Shown here piece by piece: positions 36,209-45,304 of a stretch of DNA of 64,000 bases (the first letter of the stretch is position 1; every line of letters begins with the position of its first letter). The DNA lies in NCBI GenBank assembly GCA_963802355.1, contig CAWDIV010000015.1, forward strand, positions 248,001 to 312,000, read 5' to 3'. Below the pieces are notes generated by a model that worked only from the letters and a program-made list of their open reading frames with translations, ran no database searches and was not told where the DNA came from. Origin of the DNA: SG8-41 sp963802355 (GTDB taxonomy: Bacteria; Pseudomonadota; Gammaproteobacteria; Burkholderiales; SG8-41). The position numbers and the translations under genes are program-made.

Positions 36209-37469
36209 TCAGGGCACGACGGTATCTATTACAACATTGACGTTGCTCGCCCCAAGCTTGACGTTGCCCGTGACGCCCTGCAGATCGCCGCTTTGGGGAA
36301 TCGCATTGCCGCTCTTCGATATGCGCGCGACGATGACCGCCTCGCTGAACTTCGAGAGCTTCATTTCCGGCGACATCGCCTGTTCGTCCCCCAGCGTGAA
36401 TTCGAAGGGAAGATCCTTTACCTGGCGCCGCATCACCGCGAGCGGCATGCGCGGGCCTTCGGGCGCGCGGGCCACGATGAACACGGTGTCCGTGGGAGCC
36501 GCTTTCCCGGCCAGCGCAGGGCTCAGAGCGACGCGCCCCTTGATCGTCACTCCGGATGCCGCTACGGCAGGCGCTCCAGTCTTGCCCGGGGCAGGTACTT
36601 CAGTCTTCCCCGCGACGGGTGCTTCAGTCTTCCCCCCGGCACGCGCCCGCACTTCCTCCGCGCGCTCGGCCACCATCCGGCCCAGTTGCGTGTCGGGCGG
36701 GACCTGACGCTGCAGACGTTCCAGATAGGTGAGTGCCGTCTTGTAATCCTGACGATCAAATGCGGCGCTCGCACCCATCACGAGCGCCTTCAGATGATCC
36801 GGATCGATCTTTAGCGCCTGGTTGACGAGCAGCAGCACCTGGTCGTCCACGCGTCTGCCCTGACTCATCGCGAGCGCATCGGCGTAATCCGCGTACAGGC
36901 CGGCGTCTTCGGAATTCAACTGCACCGCCCGGGCGTAGGCCTTTACCGCCTCGGCATAGCGCCCCATCGCGTAGTAGGAACGTCCCAGCAACGACCAGCC
37001 GTTCGGGTCGTCGGGACTGGCCTCGAGCCGCGCGGCGAGCCGCGAGACCATCTGCTCGACCTGCGCCGGCGTCGCTGCAGCGTCGCCGTGTATGCCCTGC
37101 GGCTGCAAGGGCATCCGGATTGCCGGTTAGCAAATACAAGAGCAGCGCGAGCGATGGAATCAGGATACCGACCAGCACTGCAGCGGCACGCCCGCTCGCT
37201 TTCTCGCCGCCGCCGGCTTGTGGATCGCCCGTGGCATCCTCCAGCGTCCGCCGCTCGAGCTCGCCGCGCGCGCGGGCATACTGTTCCGCCGCTATGGTTC
37301 CGTTCCGGAGATCGGCATCGAGCTCGGCGAGCTGGTCGCGCAACACCGCCAGATTGGAGCCCTGTCGTGACACCATGCCGCCGTGCCCTCTCCTGCGCAG
37401 CAGAGGGGGCACAACCCACGCCAGCGCCATTGCGGTCATGACCGCTGCAATAATGACGAACCAGGTCAC
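36209..37469 (-). CDS. ccmI: Cytochrome c biogenesis protein CcmI/CycH (one frameshift)
   Basis: N-terminal half from 37469: two-helix CcmI-1 region (MTWFVIIAAVMTAMALAWVV; AVLRDQLAELDADLRNGTI; ILIPSLALLLYLLTGNPDAL). After a frame change near 37110 comes a TPR region (WSLLGRSYYAMGRYAEAVKA) and a C-terminal beta domain (VALSPALAGKAAPTDTVFIV...FEFTLGDEQAMSPEM). A repeated GKTEAPVAGKTEVPAPGKTG linker joins them. Apocytochrome chaperone for the CcmFH ligase. Its start overlaps the ccmH stop by 4 bases. Confidence 0.9.
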
Positions 37470-37975
37470 GCCCGGTGTTCCTCTTTGCCGCCGGTCAGCA
37501 ACGCCTCGGCCCGCCGCCGTTCCTCCTCGGACAGAGTCTGCTTTTCCGCAACTGCGCGCCGCGCGCGCATATGGCGCGCCAGGACCACGATGCCGATCAG
37601 CAGCAGCAATGCCGGTCCGAACCAGAGCAGGAGGGTTGTCGCCTTGACCGGCGGGCGATAAAGCACGAAATCGCCGTAGCGCTGCACCATGAAATCGACG
37701 ATCTCGCCATCGCTCCTGCCCACCGCGATCTGTTCATGTATCTGGCGGCGAAGGTCGACGGCCAGCTCGGCGTTCGAATCGGCAATCGACTGGTTCTGAC
37801 ATACCAGGCAGCGCAACTGTTCCGAGAGCCTGACCGCCCGCTGCTGCTGCACCGGGTCCTGCTCCGTCGGCGTTGCCTCCCCGCTCCATGCAGGCATCAG
37901 CCACAGATACACACAGATAAACACGGATATTCTTTGAAGCAATAGCCGCGTCCGAAGTGCCTTATCTGTGTTCAT
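37466..37975 (-). CDS. ccmH: Cytochrome c maturation protein CcmH
   Basis: 169 residues as read. Redox motif LRCLVCQNQSIADSNAELAV (LRCxxCQ), then GDFVLYRPPVKATTLLLWFG and a C-terminal membrane helix. Reduces or handles apocytochrome thiols with CcmG. The N-terminal 28 residues (ISVFICVYLWLMPAW) lie inside the inverted repeat at 37900-37992, so the signal sequence comes from repeat DNA; the true start could instead be a later codon. Confidence 0.9.
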   Translation of the reverse strand: MNTDKALRTRLLLQRISVFICVYLWLMPAWSGEATPTEQDPVQQQRAVRLSEQLRCLVCQNQSIADSNAELAVDLRRQIHEQIAVGRSDGEIVDFMVQRYGDFVLYRPPVKATTLLLWFGPALLLLIGIVVLARHMRARRAVAEKQTLSEEERRRAEALLTGGKEEHRA

Positions 37976-37992
37976 CTGTGTTTATCTGTGGC
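37900..37992. repeat. Inverted pair of CACAGATAAACACAGAT-type repeats at the ccmH 5' end
   Basis: GCCACAGATACACACAGATA (37900 on, to 37929) is inverted at 37960-37992 (TTATCTGTGTTCATCTGTGT, then TTATCTGTGGC), with 30 bases between. It is the same family as the pair at 8781-8966. It overlaps the predicted start and signal peptide of ccmH. Confidence 0.82.
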
Positions 37993-38004
37993 TCGACAGG
38001 AATT

Positions 38005-38529
38005 CTATGACTTCTGTAGCTCCCGGATGAGCGGCAATATTTTTTCCTCCAGCGCCTGGCGCGTGATCGCACCGATCTGCTTGTAGCGGATTACCCCGCG
38101 CCGGTCGATGACGAAAGTCTCCGGTACGCCGTAAACGCCGAAATCGATGCCGACCCGGCCGTCGGGATCGGTGACGCTCAACACGAAGGGATCGCCGAAA
38201 TGCTGGAGCCACGACTTTCCAGCTTCCGGCTTGTCCTTGTAGTTGAGGCCCACGATGGGAACGATCCGGCTCTTCGCGAGCTCGACGAGCAGCGGATGCT
38301 CGTCGCGGCAGGCCACGCACCAGGACGCCCAGACATTGAGCAGCCACACCTGTCCTGCCATGTCCTTCTGCGAAAACGTGAGGCCCGGCTGGTGCAATTG
38401 CGCGAGCTGGAATGCCGGCACCGGCTTGTTGATGAGCGGCGACGGCACTTCGCGCGGGTTCAACGTGAGCCCCACGGCCAGCATCGCCACCAGCATCACG
38501 AAAACGCCGAGAGGAACGAGGTAACGCAA
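38005..38529 (-). CDS. ccmG: Thiol:disulfide interchange protein CcmG/DsbE
   Basis: 174 residues, N-terminal membrane anchor (YLVPLGVFVMLVAMLAVGLT), periplasmic thioredoxin fold with active site WASWCVACRDEHP (about residue 68) and the cis-Pro loop YGVPETFVIDRRG. Reduces CcmH and apocytochrome. It lies between ccmF and ccmH on the same strand. Confidence 0.94.
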   Translation of the reverse strand: MRYLVPLGVFVMLVAMLAVGLTLNPREVPSPLINKPVPAFQLAQLHQPGLTFSQKDMAGQVWLLNVWASWCVACRDEHPLLVELAKSRIVPIVGLNYKDKPEAGKSWLQHFGDPFVLSVTDPDGRVGIDFGVYGVPETFVIDRRGVIRYKQIGAITRQALEEKILPLIRELQKS

Positions 38530-38709
38530 TTCGTCAGCCTGCCGGGATCAAGCCCTCCGACAGGCTGCCAATAGCAAATCCGCCTGCGGATTTAGCAAAG
38601 AGTCCGATGATAGGGATCATGAGGAAGAACTTGAATCGATACGGTCGTGCCCGGACGGAGCCCTCGCAGCTTGATTTCCCTGTCCGTCGCGAGGGGTTTC
38701 CTTTAAGGA

Positions 38710-40696
38710 TCATGTAGGGCGCACGCCCGAGATGATCCTTCGCGCCTCCGGCGCCTCCTCACGCCGGACCGGCACCCGGTAGCGGTGGTCCGAAACCGCA
38801 AGCAGCCCCCCCAGCGCCATGATCGCGCACCCGGCCCAGATCCAGACGATGAACGGCTTGTAGTAGACGCGCACGCTCCACCCCCGCCGCTCACCGGCTC
38901 GCCAAGCGATACATACAGGTCGCGCAGCGGCCTGCTGTGTATCGCCGCCTCGGTCATCGGGCTCTGCTGCACGTTGTAAACGCGCTTTTCGGGAGCCAGG
39001 ACGGCCACTGCGCTACCGTTGTGGCTGACGGTTACGGTGCCTCGCGCCGCTTGGTAGTTGGGGCCGATGACGTCCTGCACCCCGTCGAAACGGAACGTGT
39101 AACCGCCAACGGCCACGACGTCTCCGGGCGCCATGCGCACGTCGCGCTCCACCTCGTAGCGCTTTAACCAGGGTCACGCCGATGATGAACACAGCGACAC
39201 CGCAATGAGCGACCAGCATCCCGTAATAACTTTTCGGCTGCGCGCGCATCATCGCGATGAGACCGCCCGCGCCGCCTCCTAGACGCGTCCGCAAATTGAG
39301 TGAACGCCGTCACGAATATCCAGCAGGCCAGCAGCAATCCGAAGCTCGCGAGCGGCGTCCACTTTCCCATCACCGCGGGGACCACGAGCGCCGTAACCAC
39401 GCTGACCGCGAGCGCCCAACGCAATCGGACAGCGAGCTCAGGCAGGCTCGTCTGCTTCCATCGTGCCAGCGGGCCTATGCCCATGAGGAAAATGGCCGGT
39501 GTCATCAGCGGCACGAAAACGGCTTCGAAGTACGGCGGCCCGACCGAGATCTTGCCGAGTCCGAACGCATCCAGAAACAGCGGGTAGAGGGTGCCGAGGA
39601 GGACCGAGCCCGCCGCAACCACCAGGAGCACGTTATTCGCAAGCAACGCCGACTCGCGGGAAACGGCTTCGAAAGCGCCGCCCAGGCCCACGCGCGGGGC
39701 ACGCCAGGCGAAAAGCAGCAGTGAGCCGCCGATGACGAGCACCAGGAATCCGAGTATGAAGACGCCGCGTTTGGGGTCGGTAGCGAAGGCGTGCACCGAT
39801 GTCAGCACGCCCGAGCGCACCAGAAAAGTCCCCAGCAGGCTCAAGCTGAAGGCGACGATCGCGAGCAGCACTGTCCAGCTCCTGAACGCCCCGCGCTTCT
39901 CGGTCACGGCGAGCGAGTGGATGAGTGCGGTGCCGGCCAGCCACGGCATGAAGGACGCGTTTTCGACCGGGTCCCAGAACCACCACCCGCCCCAGCCCAG
40001 CTCGTAATACGCCCACCAGCTGCCGAGCGCGATGCCGCAGGTGAGGAAACACCAGGCGAGCGTGGTCCACGGCCGCGACCAGCGCGCCCACGTTGCATCG
40101 AGCCTGCCGCCCAGCAGCGCGGCTATCGCGAAGGCAAACGCAACGGAAAACCCGACGTAGCCCATGTACAGCATCGGCGGATGGATGACCATCCCGGGGT
40201 CCTGCAACAGAGGATTGAGATCGCGCCCGTCCGCGGCCGGGGGCAAGAGCCGCTCGAAGGGGTTGGAGGTGAGCAGCATGAACAGCAGAAAGCCCACGCT
40301 CACCAATCCCATCACGCCCACCACCCGCGCCACCATTTCGTCGGGCAATCTTCGGCTGAAGACGGTGACGGCGACGGTCCAGATGCAGAGCATCAACACC
40401 CACAGGAGCAGCGAGCCCTCGTGCGAACCCCAGGTCGCAGCGATGCGGTAGTGCAGCGGCAACTGGGAGTTGGAGTTGGTCGCGACGTTGAGGACCGAAA
40501 AATCGTTGGTCGCGAACGACCAGCCGAGACACACGAACGCGATCGCGACAAACACGAACTGTCCCTGTGCCGCCGGCCGGGCGAGCGCCATCCACTGGGG
40601 CACCCCGCGTGAAGCTCCCACAAGCGGAAGGCTGCCCTGCGCGAGCGCGAGCATCAGCGCGAGAATCAGGGAAAAATGGCCAATTTCCGGGATCAT
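38710..40696 (-). CDS. ccmF: Cytochrome c heme lyase subunit CcmF (several frameshifts near the end)
   Basis: From ATG 40694-40696 (MIPEIGHFSLILALMLALAQ) through about 500 residues to near 39170, with heme-handling WWD motif GWGGWWFWDPVENASFMPWL. The C-terminal quarter continues in other frames (RAQPKSYYGMLVAHCGVAVF; ERDVRMAPGDVVAVGGYTFR; NVQQSPMTEAAIHSRPLRDL) to TGA at 38710-38712. At least three shifts lie between 38880 and 39300. Catalytic heme-attachment core with CcmH and CcmI. Confidence 0.92.
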
Positions 40697-40698
40697 GA

Positions 40699-40795
40699 CT
40701 GAGCGGCGGAACGGGCCCCGATGTCCGGATGAGAAGCGTTCGAACTTGGGCCTTCCCGTCCCCCCGCACCCCCCGTCGCACGGTGAACCGGCTTC
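40699..40795. repeat. Dispersed hairpin repeat, copy 5, between ccmE and ccmF
   Basis: GGAACGGG at 40708-40715 pairs with CCCGTCCC at 40755-40762 (one bulged position compared with the other copies). The 3' flank CGCACCCCCCGTCGCACG, then GTGAACC, is nearly identical to the copies at 16001 and 19828. It begins 3 bases upstream of the ccmF start codon, so it occupies the ccmF ribosome binding site region. Confidence 0.8.
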
Positions 40796-40818
40796 CTCCG
40801 CTACAACTGGCATGGCGT

Positions 40819-41274
40819 TCATCTTTGTACGATTGCAACGCTCTTCTGCGCCTTCTTCGCCTGCTCCACCGCATGAGCAGCCTCGGGCGGCATGTAGTTT
40901 TCATCGTGTTTCGCTAGCACCTGGTTCGCCTGGAATACGCCATCGGTTCCCAACTGCCCTTGCGCGACTACGCCTTTGCCCTCACGGAACAGGTCGGGGA
41001 GGATGCCCTTGTATACGACCGGAAGGGTCTTTGCGGTATCGGTCACGTTGAAACGAACCGTCAGTCCGTCGTCCTGCCGCTTGAGGCTACCCGCTTCAAC
41101 CATGCCGCCGATGCGGAACGCTCGTCCTGGGGGCGCCTCGTTCGCCAGCACCTGGCTCGGGCTGAAGAAGAAAACGAGGTTGCTCTGAAACGCGTTCAGT
41201 ATCAGCGCCGCCGCGACGCCTAGCGCTGCCAGGCTGCCGGCGATCAGGGCGATTCTCTTGTGCCGGGGTTTCAT
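40819..41274 (-). CDS. ccmE: Cytochrome c maturation heme chaperone CcmE
   Basis: 151 residues. N-terminal anchor (RIALIAGSLAALGVAAALIL), OB-fold beta barrel, and the heme-binding histidine in LAKHDENYMPPE near residue 122. Receives heme from CcmC. First gene of the minus-strand ccmEFGHI block. Confidence 0.95.
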   Translation of the reverse strand: MKPRHKRIALIAGSLAALGVAAALILNAFQSNLVFFFSPSQVLANEAPPGRAFRIGGMVEAGSLKRQDDGLTVRFNVTDTAKTLPVVYKGILPDLFREGKGVVAQGQLGTDGVFQANQVLAKHDENYMPPEAAHAVEQAKKAQKSVAIVQR

Positions 41275-41347
41275 TATGGCTGCTGCGCTAACCGGCTGCG
41301 CGCGTCAGCGCATCAGCCATTATCGAAAAAGGATTAATTATCGCACG

Positions 41348-41557
41348 ATGAGCGTCGAGGACATGGTGAACGAGGGCGTGCGCCGCGCCTACACGAGCCC
41401 GGACAATCCGCTGCGCGCCTCGATGCTGGCCGATCCTGCCGGCAGCCGCAAGACCACGCGCGAAACACTCCGGCCATGGTGTACATGGACGTCGTCCCCG
41501 GCGATCGGATCGAAGTCCGGGTCGCGGACTAAGGCGGCGGCTCGGAGAACCACGTCG
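41348..41557 (+). pseudogene. Fumarase class I fragment, degraded
   Basis: Reads MSVEDMVNEGVRRAYTSPDN, then PLRASMLADPAGSRKTT, a frame change near 41466, TPAMVYMDVVPGDRIEVRVA, a stop, then GGGSEN. Intact fumarase at 52743 has LSVQEMVDEGVRRAYTDKDN and VVHMEVVPGDRVEVKLAAKG at the corresponding place. About 70 residues of the N-terminal third survive, without start or end. The rest of 41275-41756 shows no gene. Confidence 0.8.
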
Positions 41558-41756
41558 CTCCGCGGCGGGGCCGCGCGTGTTGCATCCCTGCAACAGACGA
41601 CCGGCCGCATTGGCAGGCTGCATGATTCGAGTGGCTCAGGTAGTTACGGCTGAGCTACGATGTAGGAGATGCCTATCGTATCTATGCGCTTCCGCGGCAT
41701 CGCGTAGAGCGCAGCGATAGCCGAGTTCAACACCGAAGGAATCGGGGAGATTCCTC

Positions 41757-42749
41757 ATGCGAGGCTGTGTTGCAAGGCGCATTTCAATCGGGTCGGCATT
41801 GGCGGCCGCCTGTCTGCTGACGTTGGCAGGGACTGAGCAGTCTAGGGCGCAACCGGCACCCGCAAAGGAATCGGCCCCCGTCAAGGCATCCGCCCCCGCA
41901 AAGGAATCCGCTCCCGCAAAGGAATCCGCTCCCGAGGAAGTCTGCAAGGCCTGCCACGAGCCGTACTTCAACAGCTACGCCGCCTCCAAGCATGGCACCA
42001 AGACCGACATGCGGGCGCCGGCCAATCGGGGCGGTTGTTTCACCTGCCACGGCGCCGGCGCCCTCGAGCACGCCCAGAAAGGCGGCGGGAAAGGGGTCGG
42101 CGGCGTAGTCAACCCGGCATCGAAGGCTCTCTCCGCCAGCGCAAAGAACGACATCTGCCTCACCTGCCACCAGGGCGGCAAGCGCGTCCACTGGTCCGCG
42201 AGCACCCATGCGAACCGCGACGTGAGCTGCACGTCGTGCCACCAGGTCCACACGGCGCACGACCGCACGCGCGACAAGCTCACCCAGTCTGAAACCTGCT
42301 TCCAGTGCCACAAGGAGCAGCGGGTGCAAGTCAGCCGTCCCTCGCGCCACCCGATTCCGGAAGGCCTGGTCGCGTGCTCGGACTGCCACAATGCGCATGG
42401 GTCGGTGGGACCGAAGATGATGGTGCGCGACAACGTGAACGACACCTGCTACACCTGCCACATGGAAAAGCGCGGGCCGTTCGTGCGCACGCACCAGCCG
42501 GTGCAGGAGGACTGCTCGATCTGCCATAACCCGCATGGAACGACGACGCCGAATCTGCTCAAGGCTCGCCAGCCGTTCCTGTGCCAGCAGTGCCACGAGC
42601 CCACCAGCCACCGCGGCAACGTCGCGTCCCTCACCGGCACCAGCACCGGCGCGAACACCCTGGCGCGGGGCTGCCTGAACTGCCACACCAACATCCACGG
42701 CACCAACAACCCGGCGAATATCTCCAACGAACGCACGTTCCGCCGCTAG
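41757..42749 (+). CDS. Decaheme c-type cytochrome, MtrA/DmsE/PioA type
   Basis: 330 residues with a signal peptide (cleavage near residue 31), then a low-complexity KESAPAKESAP spacer (residues 36-59), then exactly ten CxxCH sites (CKACH, CFTCH, CLTCH, CTSCH, CFQCH, CSDCH, CYTCH, CSICH, CQQCH, CLNCH). Length and heme number fit the DmsE/MtrA family, which sits inside an MtrB-type porin and carries electrons across the outer membrane. The porin gene follows by 27 bases. Needs the Ccm system encoded just upstream. Confidence 0.93.
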   Translation: MRGCVARRISIGSALAAACLLTLAGTEQSRAQPAPAKESAPVKASAPAKESAPAKESAPEEVCKACHEPYFNSYAASKHGTKTDMRAPANRGGCFTCHGAGALEHAQKGGGKGVGGVVNPASKALSASAKNDICLTCHQGGKRVHWSASTHANRDVSCTSCHQVHTAHDRTRDKLTQSETCFQCHKEQRVQVSRPSRHPIPEGLVACSDCHNAHGSVGPKMMVRDNVNDTCYTCHMEKRGPFVRTHQPVQEDCSICHNPHGTTTPNLLKARQPFLCQQCHEPTSHRGNVASLTGTSTGANTLARGCLNCHTNIHGTNNPANISNERTFRR

Positions 42750-42775
42750 CGCGCCGGACGCCAGGAGATCGAACG

Positions 42776-44866
42776 ATGGACGCACGTGACACCTTCAGGC
42801 TGACGACCGTCACCGCCGCCGTGCTCGCGGCGATATCCCCGGTATTCGCGGCGGAGCTCGATCCCGCCAAGCCCGTTTCCGAGGTCAGCGCCGGCGTGGG
42901 CTATGCCACCAACGATGGCAGGCAGTTCGGGCAGTACAACGGCATCAACGAGAGCGGCGCCTACGGCCTGTTCGACTTGTACCTGAACCGGCGCGACGAC
43001 GCGACGGGCACCTGGCTGCGCTTCGATGTGCGCGATCTGGGACTGGAGAGCCGCCAGTTGCGCTTCGAGCACAACCGCCAGGGCAACTGGAGTTACTTCA
43101 TCGAATACGGCCGGATACCCCGCTACGAGCCCTACACGGTGACGACCGCCGTGGGCGGCATCGGCTCCAGCAACCTGACCGTGCCGGCGACGCCGACCAC
43201 CGGCTCCTCGATCGATCTCAAGACGCGCCGCGACGCGATTGGACTGGGGTTCGACAAGATTCTGCCGGCCGGGTGGGACTTCACGGTGCGCTTCCGCAAC
43301 GAGGAGAAGGACGGCGCAAGGGTATTCGGCCGCGGCACGACAGGAAGCGTGGCGGGGTTCGCCGGGAATTTCGAGTTTACGCCCGAGCCCATCAACTCGA
43401 CGACGCGCCAGCTCGAGGCCTTGGTGGGGTACACCGGCGAAAAGCTCCAGCTTTCGGGCGGCTACTACGGCACCATGTACAACAATCATTACAACCAGCT
43501 CGACATCGCCGGTGGCGTTGCGGCGCTGGCGACTCCGGCCAGCACGGCCTTTACGCCGATCGGGCTGCCGCCGGACAACAGCTCCCACCAGCTCTTTCTT
43601 TCGGGCGGCTACGGATTTACGCCGACCACGCGCGGCACGTTCAAGTTGTCCTATGCCAAAGCCAAGCAGGATGATGCGTTTCCGACGGGCGCTGCCGTGC
43701 CCCTGTTCCCCGGCGTCGGCAACAACCTCCAGGGGAAGGTCGACACTACGCTCGCCCAGGTGGGGATCGTGTCGCGCCCGATACCGAAACTCACTTTGCG
43801 CGCGGACTACCGCTACGAAGACCGCGACGACAAGACCCCCATCGTTCAATACTTCACCGGGAGCTCCACCTCCGATGGGAGGAACGAGCCGCGCTCGATC
43901 CGCACGACCAAGGGGGTGGTGGAAGCCGGCTATCTCCTGCCCGGCGCGGTCCGCCTGACCGGCGGCATCGAGGCCGAGGAAAAGAAACGCAACACGTCTC
44001 CCGTACGCATCGTCAGTTTTCGCGAAACCACGGATGAGACCTCCTACCGCGTCGAACTGAGGCGCTCGATGTCCGAGACCTTCACCGGTGCGATCTCGTA
44101 CGTGTACAGCGACCGCGACGGATCGCCGTTCCAGGCCACTACGCAAGCGAGTGGGGCTCTGGGCAGTAACCTGATCGCGCCGCTCCACCTCGCGGATCGC
44201 GAGCGGGACAAGGTGCGGGTCTCGGCGAACTGGATGCCGGTCGAGCCGCTGACGTTGCAGTTCTTCGTGGACTACGCAGACGATCGTTACAGCGGCCGCG
44301 ACGGATCGGGGCTGGGACCGAGAAAAGGAGAGGCTCGCAACTATGCCCTGGATGCGGCCTACACCTTCTCGGAAAAGTGGCAGGCCAACGCTTGGTACAA
44401 CCGCAACGAGGCGCGCGCCGACCAGGTGACCTGCGAGAGCGCGAGCTCCGGCGGCGTTTGTCCGGCCGACGCCGGCAGTCCCATCTATTCCGCGAACGTG
44501 CGCAACGTGAGCGACTCCTTCGGCATCGGGCTGCGCGGCAAGCCCAACGGCAGGATGGAGGTCGGGGCGGACCTGAGCTATTCCGACATCAAGGACACCT
44601 ACCAGCAGCAGGCGGTCAGTCCCGCGACGTCCACGGCCGCGGCATCGCTGCCCGAAATCACGACGCGCCTGACCCGGTTCAATGTGTATGGCAAATACGC
44701 GCTTCAGAAGAATTCCGGCCTGCGGCTCAACTACATTTACGACCGCTACAGCAGCGACGACTGGACCTGGACCAGCTGGGTATACGTGGACGGCACTCGA
44801 TTGAGCCAGGACCAAAACCAGAAGGTCCATTTCATCGGCGTGTCCTACTATTACCGCTGGCAGTAA
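42776..44866 (+). CDS. MtrB/PioB-family decaheme-associated outer membrane porin
   Basis: 696 residues from ATG 42776 behind CCAGGAGATCGAACG. Signal peptide ending SPVFA (about residue 25), then many alternating amphipathic strands with aromatic ends (for example YFIEYGRIPRYEPYTV, GVSYYYRWQ at the C-terminus), as in about 26-28-stranded MtrB/PioB barrels. No N-terminal CxxC as in Shewanella MtrB. It sheathes the decaheme cytochrome. No outer-surface MtrC-type cytochrome follows. Confidence 0.92.
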   Translation: MDARDTFRLTTVTAAVLAAISPVFAAELDPAKPVSEVSAGVGYATNDGRQFGQYNGINESGAYGLFDLYLNRRDDATGTWLRFDVRDLGLESRQLRFEHNRQGNWSYFIEYGRIPRYEPYTVTTAVGGIGSSNLTVPATPTTGSSIDLKTRRDAIGLGFDKILPAGWDFTVRFRNEEKDGARVFGRGTTGSVAGFAGNFEFTPEPINSTTRQLEALVGYTGEKLQLSGGYYGTMYNNHYNQLDIAGGVAALATPASTAFTPIGLPPDNSSHQLFLSGGYGFTPTTRGTFKLSYAKAKQDDAFPTGAAVPLFPGVGNNLQGKVDTTLAQVGIVSRPIPKLTLRADYRYEDRDDKTPIVQYFTGSSTSDGRNEPRSIRTTKGVVEAGYLLPGAVRLTGGIEAEEKKRNTSPVRIVSFRETTDETSYRVELRRSMSETFTGAISYVYSDRDGSPFQATTQASGALGSNLIAPLHLADRERDKVRVSANWMPVEPLTLQFFVDYADDRYSGRDGSGLGPRKGEARNYALDAAYTFSEKWQANAWYNRNEARADQVTCESASSGGVCPADAGSPIYSANVRNVSDSFGIGLRGKPNGRMEVGADLSYSDIKDTYQQQAVSPATSTAAASLPEITTRLTRFNVYGKYALQKNSGLRLNYIYDRYSSDDWTWTSWVYVDGTRLSQDQNQKVHFIGVSYYYRWQ

Positions 44867-44947
44867 TCTCCAGTGAACGCGGTCAACTGGGTTTCGCCCG
44901 CCTGCGTTATACTCAAAACGCTGTCCAACCCAGAGAGGAGATCCGTA

Positions 44948-45226
44948 ATGAGGACGATGCTTGTAGTTCTCGCCGCCGCGGGAGCGCTGGCCGCCGGCGC
45001 CGTGCTGGCCCAGTCGGGCCCGGACGTACTGAAGGCCAAGGGCTGCAACAACTGCCACGAGGCCGACAAGAAGAAGGTGGGACCGTCGTACAAGGACATC
45101 GCTGCCAAGGGCAAGGACGCCAAGGCCCTGGTCGCCACCCTGAAGGAGGGCAAGGGCCACCCGAAGGTCGCCGCCTCGGACGCGGAGTTGAGCGCCGCGG
45201 TCGGACACATTCTCTCGATGAAGTAG
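44948..45226 (+). CDS. Small monoheme class I cytochrome c, distal ligand unusual
   Basis: 92 residues from ATG 44948 behind GAGAGGAGATCC. Signal peptide to about residue 21 (AAGALAAGAVLAQ), then a c8/c551-like fold with KAKGCNNCHEADKKKVGPSY. The loop that carries the distal Met in c551 reads GKGHPKVAASDAEL instead; the only mature Met is the next-to-last residue. Periplasmic shuttle between the NapC-type protein and the decaheme cytochrome is plausible. Confidence 0.9.
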   Translation: MRTMLVVLAAAGALAAGAVLAQSGPDVLKAKGCNNCHEADKKKVGPSYKDIAAKGKDAKALVATLKEGKGHPKVAASDAELSAAVGHILSMK

Positions 45227-45304
45227 CCGCCGCCCCCGCTGCTCGCATCGAGCGGCCGGCGGGGTACGGTTGCGGCAGCAAGGGACCGTTCTACAAGGAG
45301 GCGG

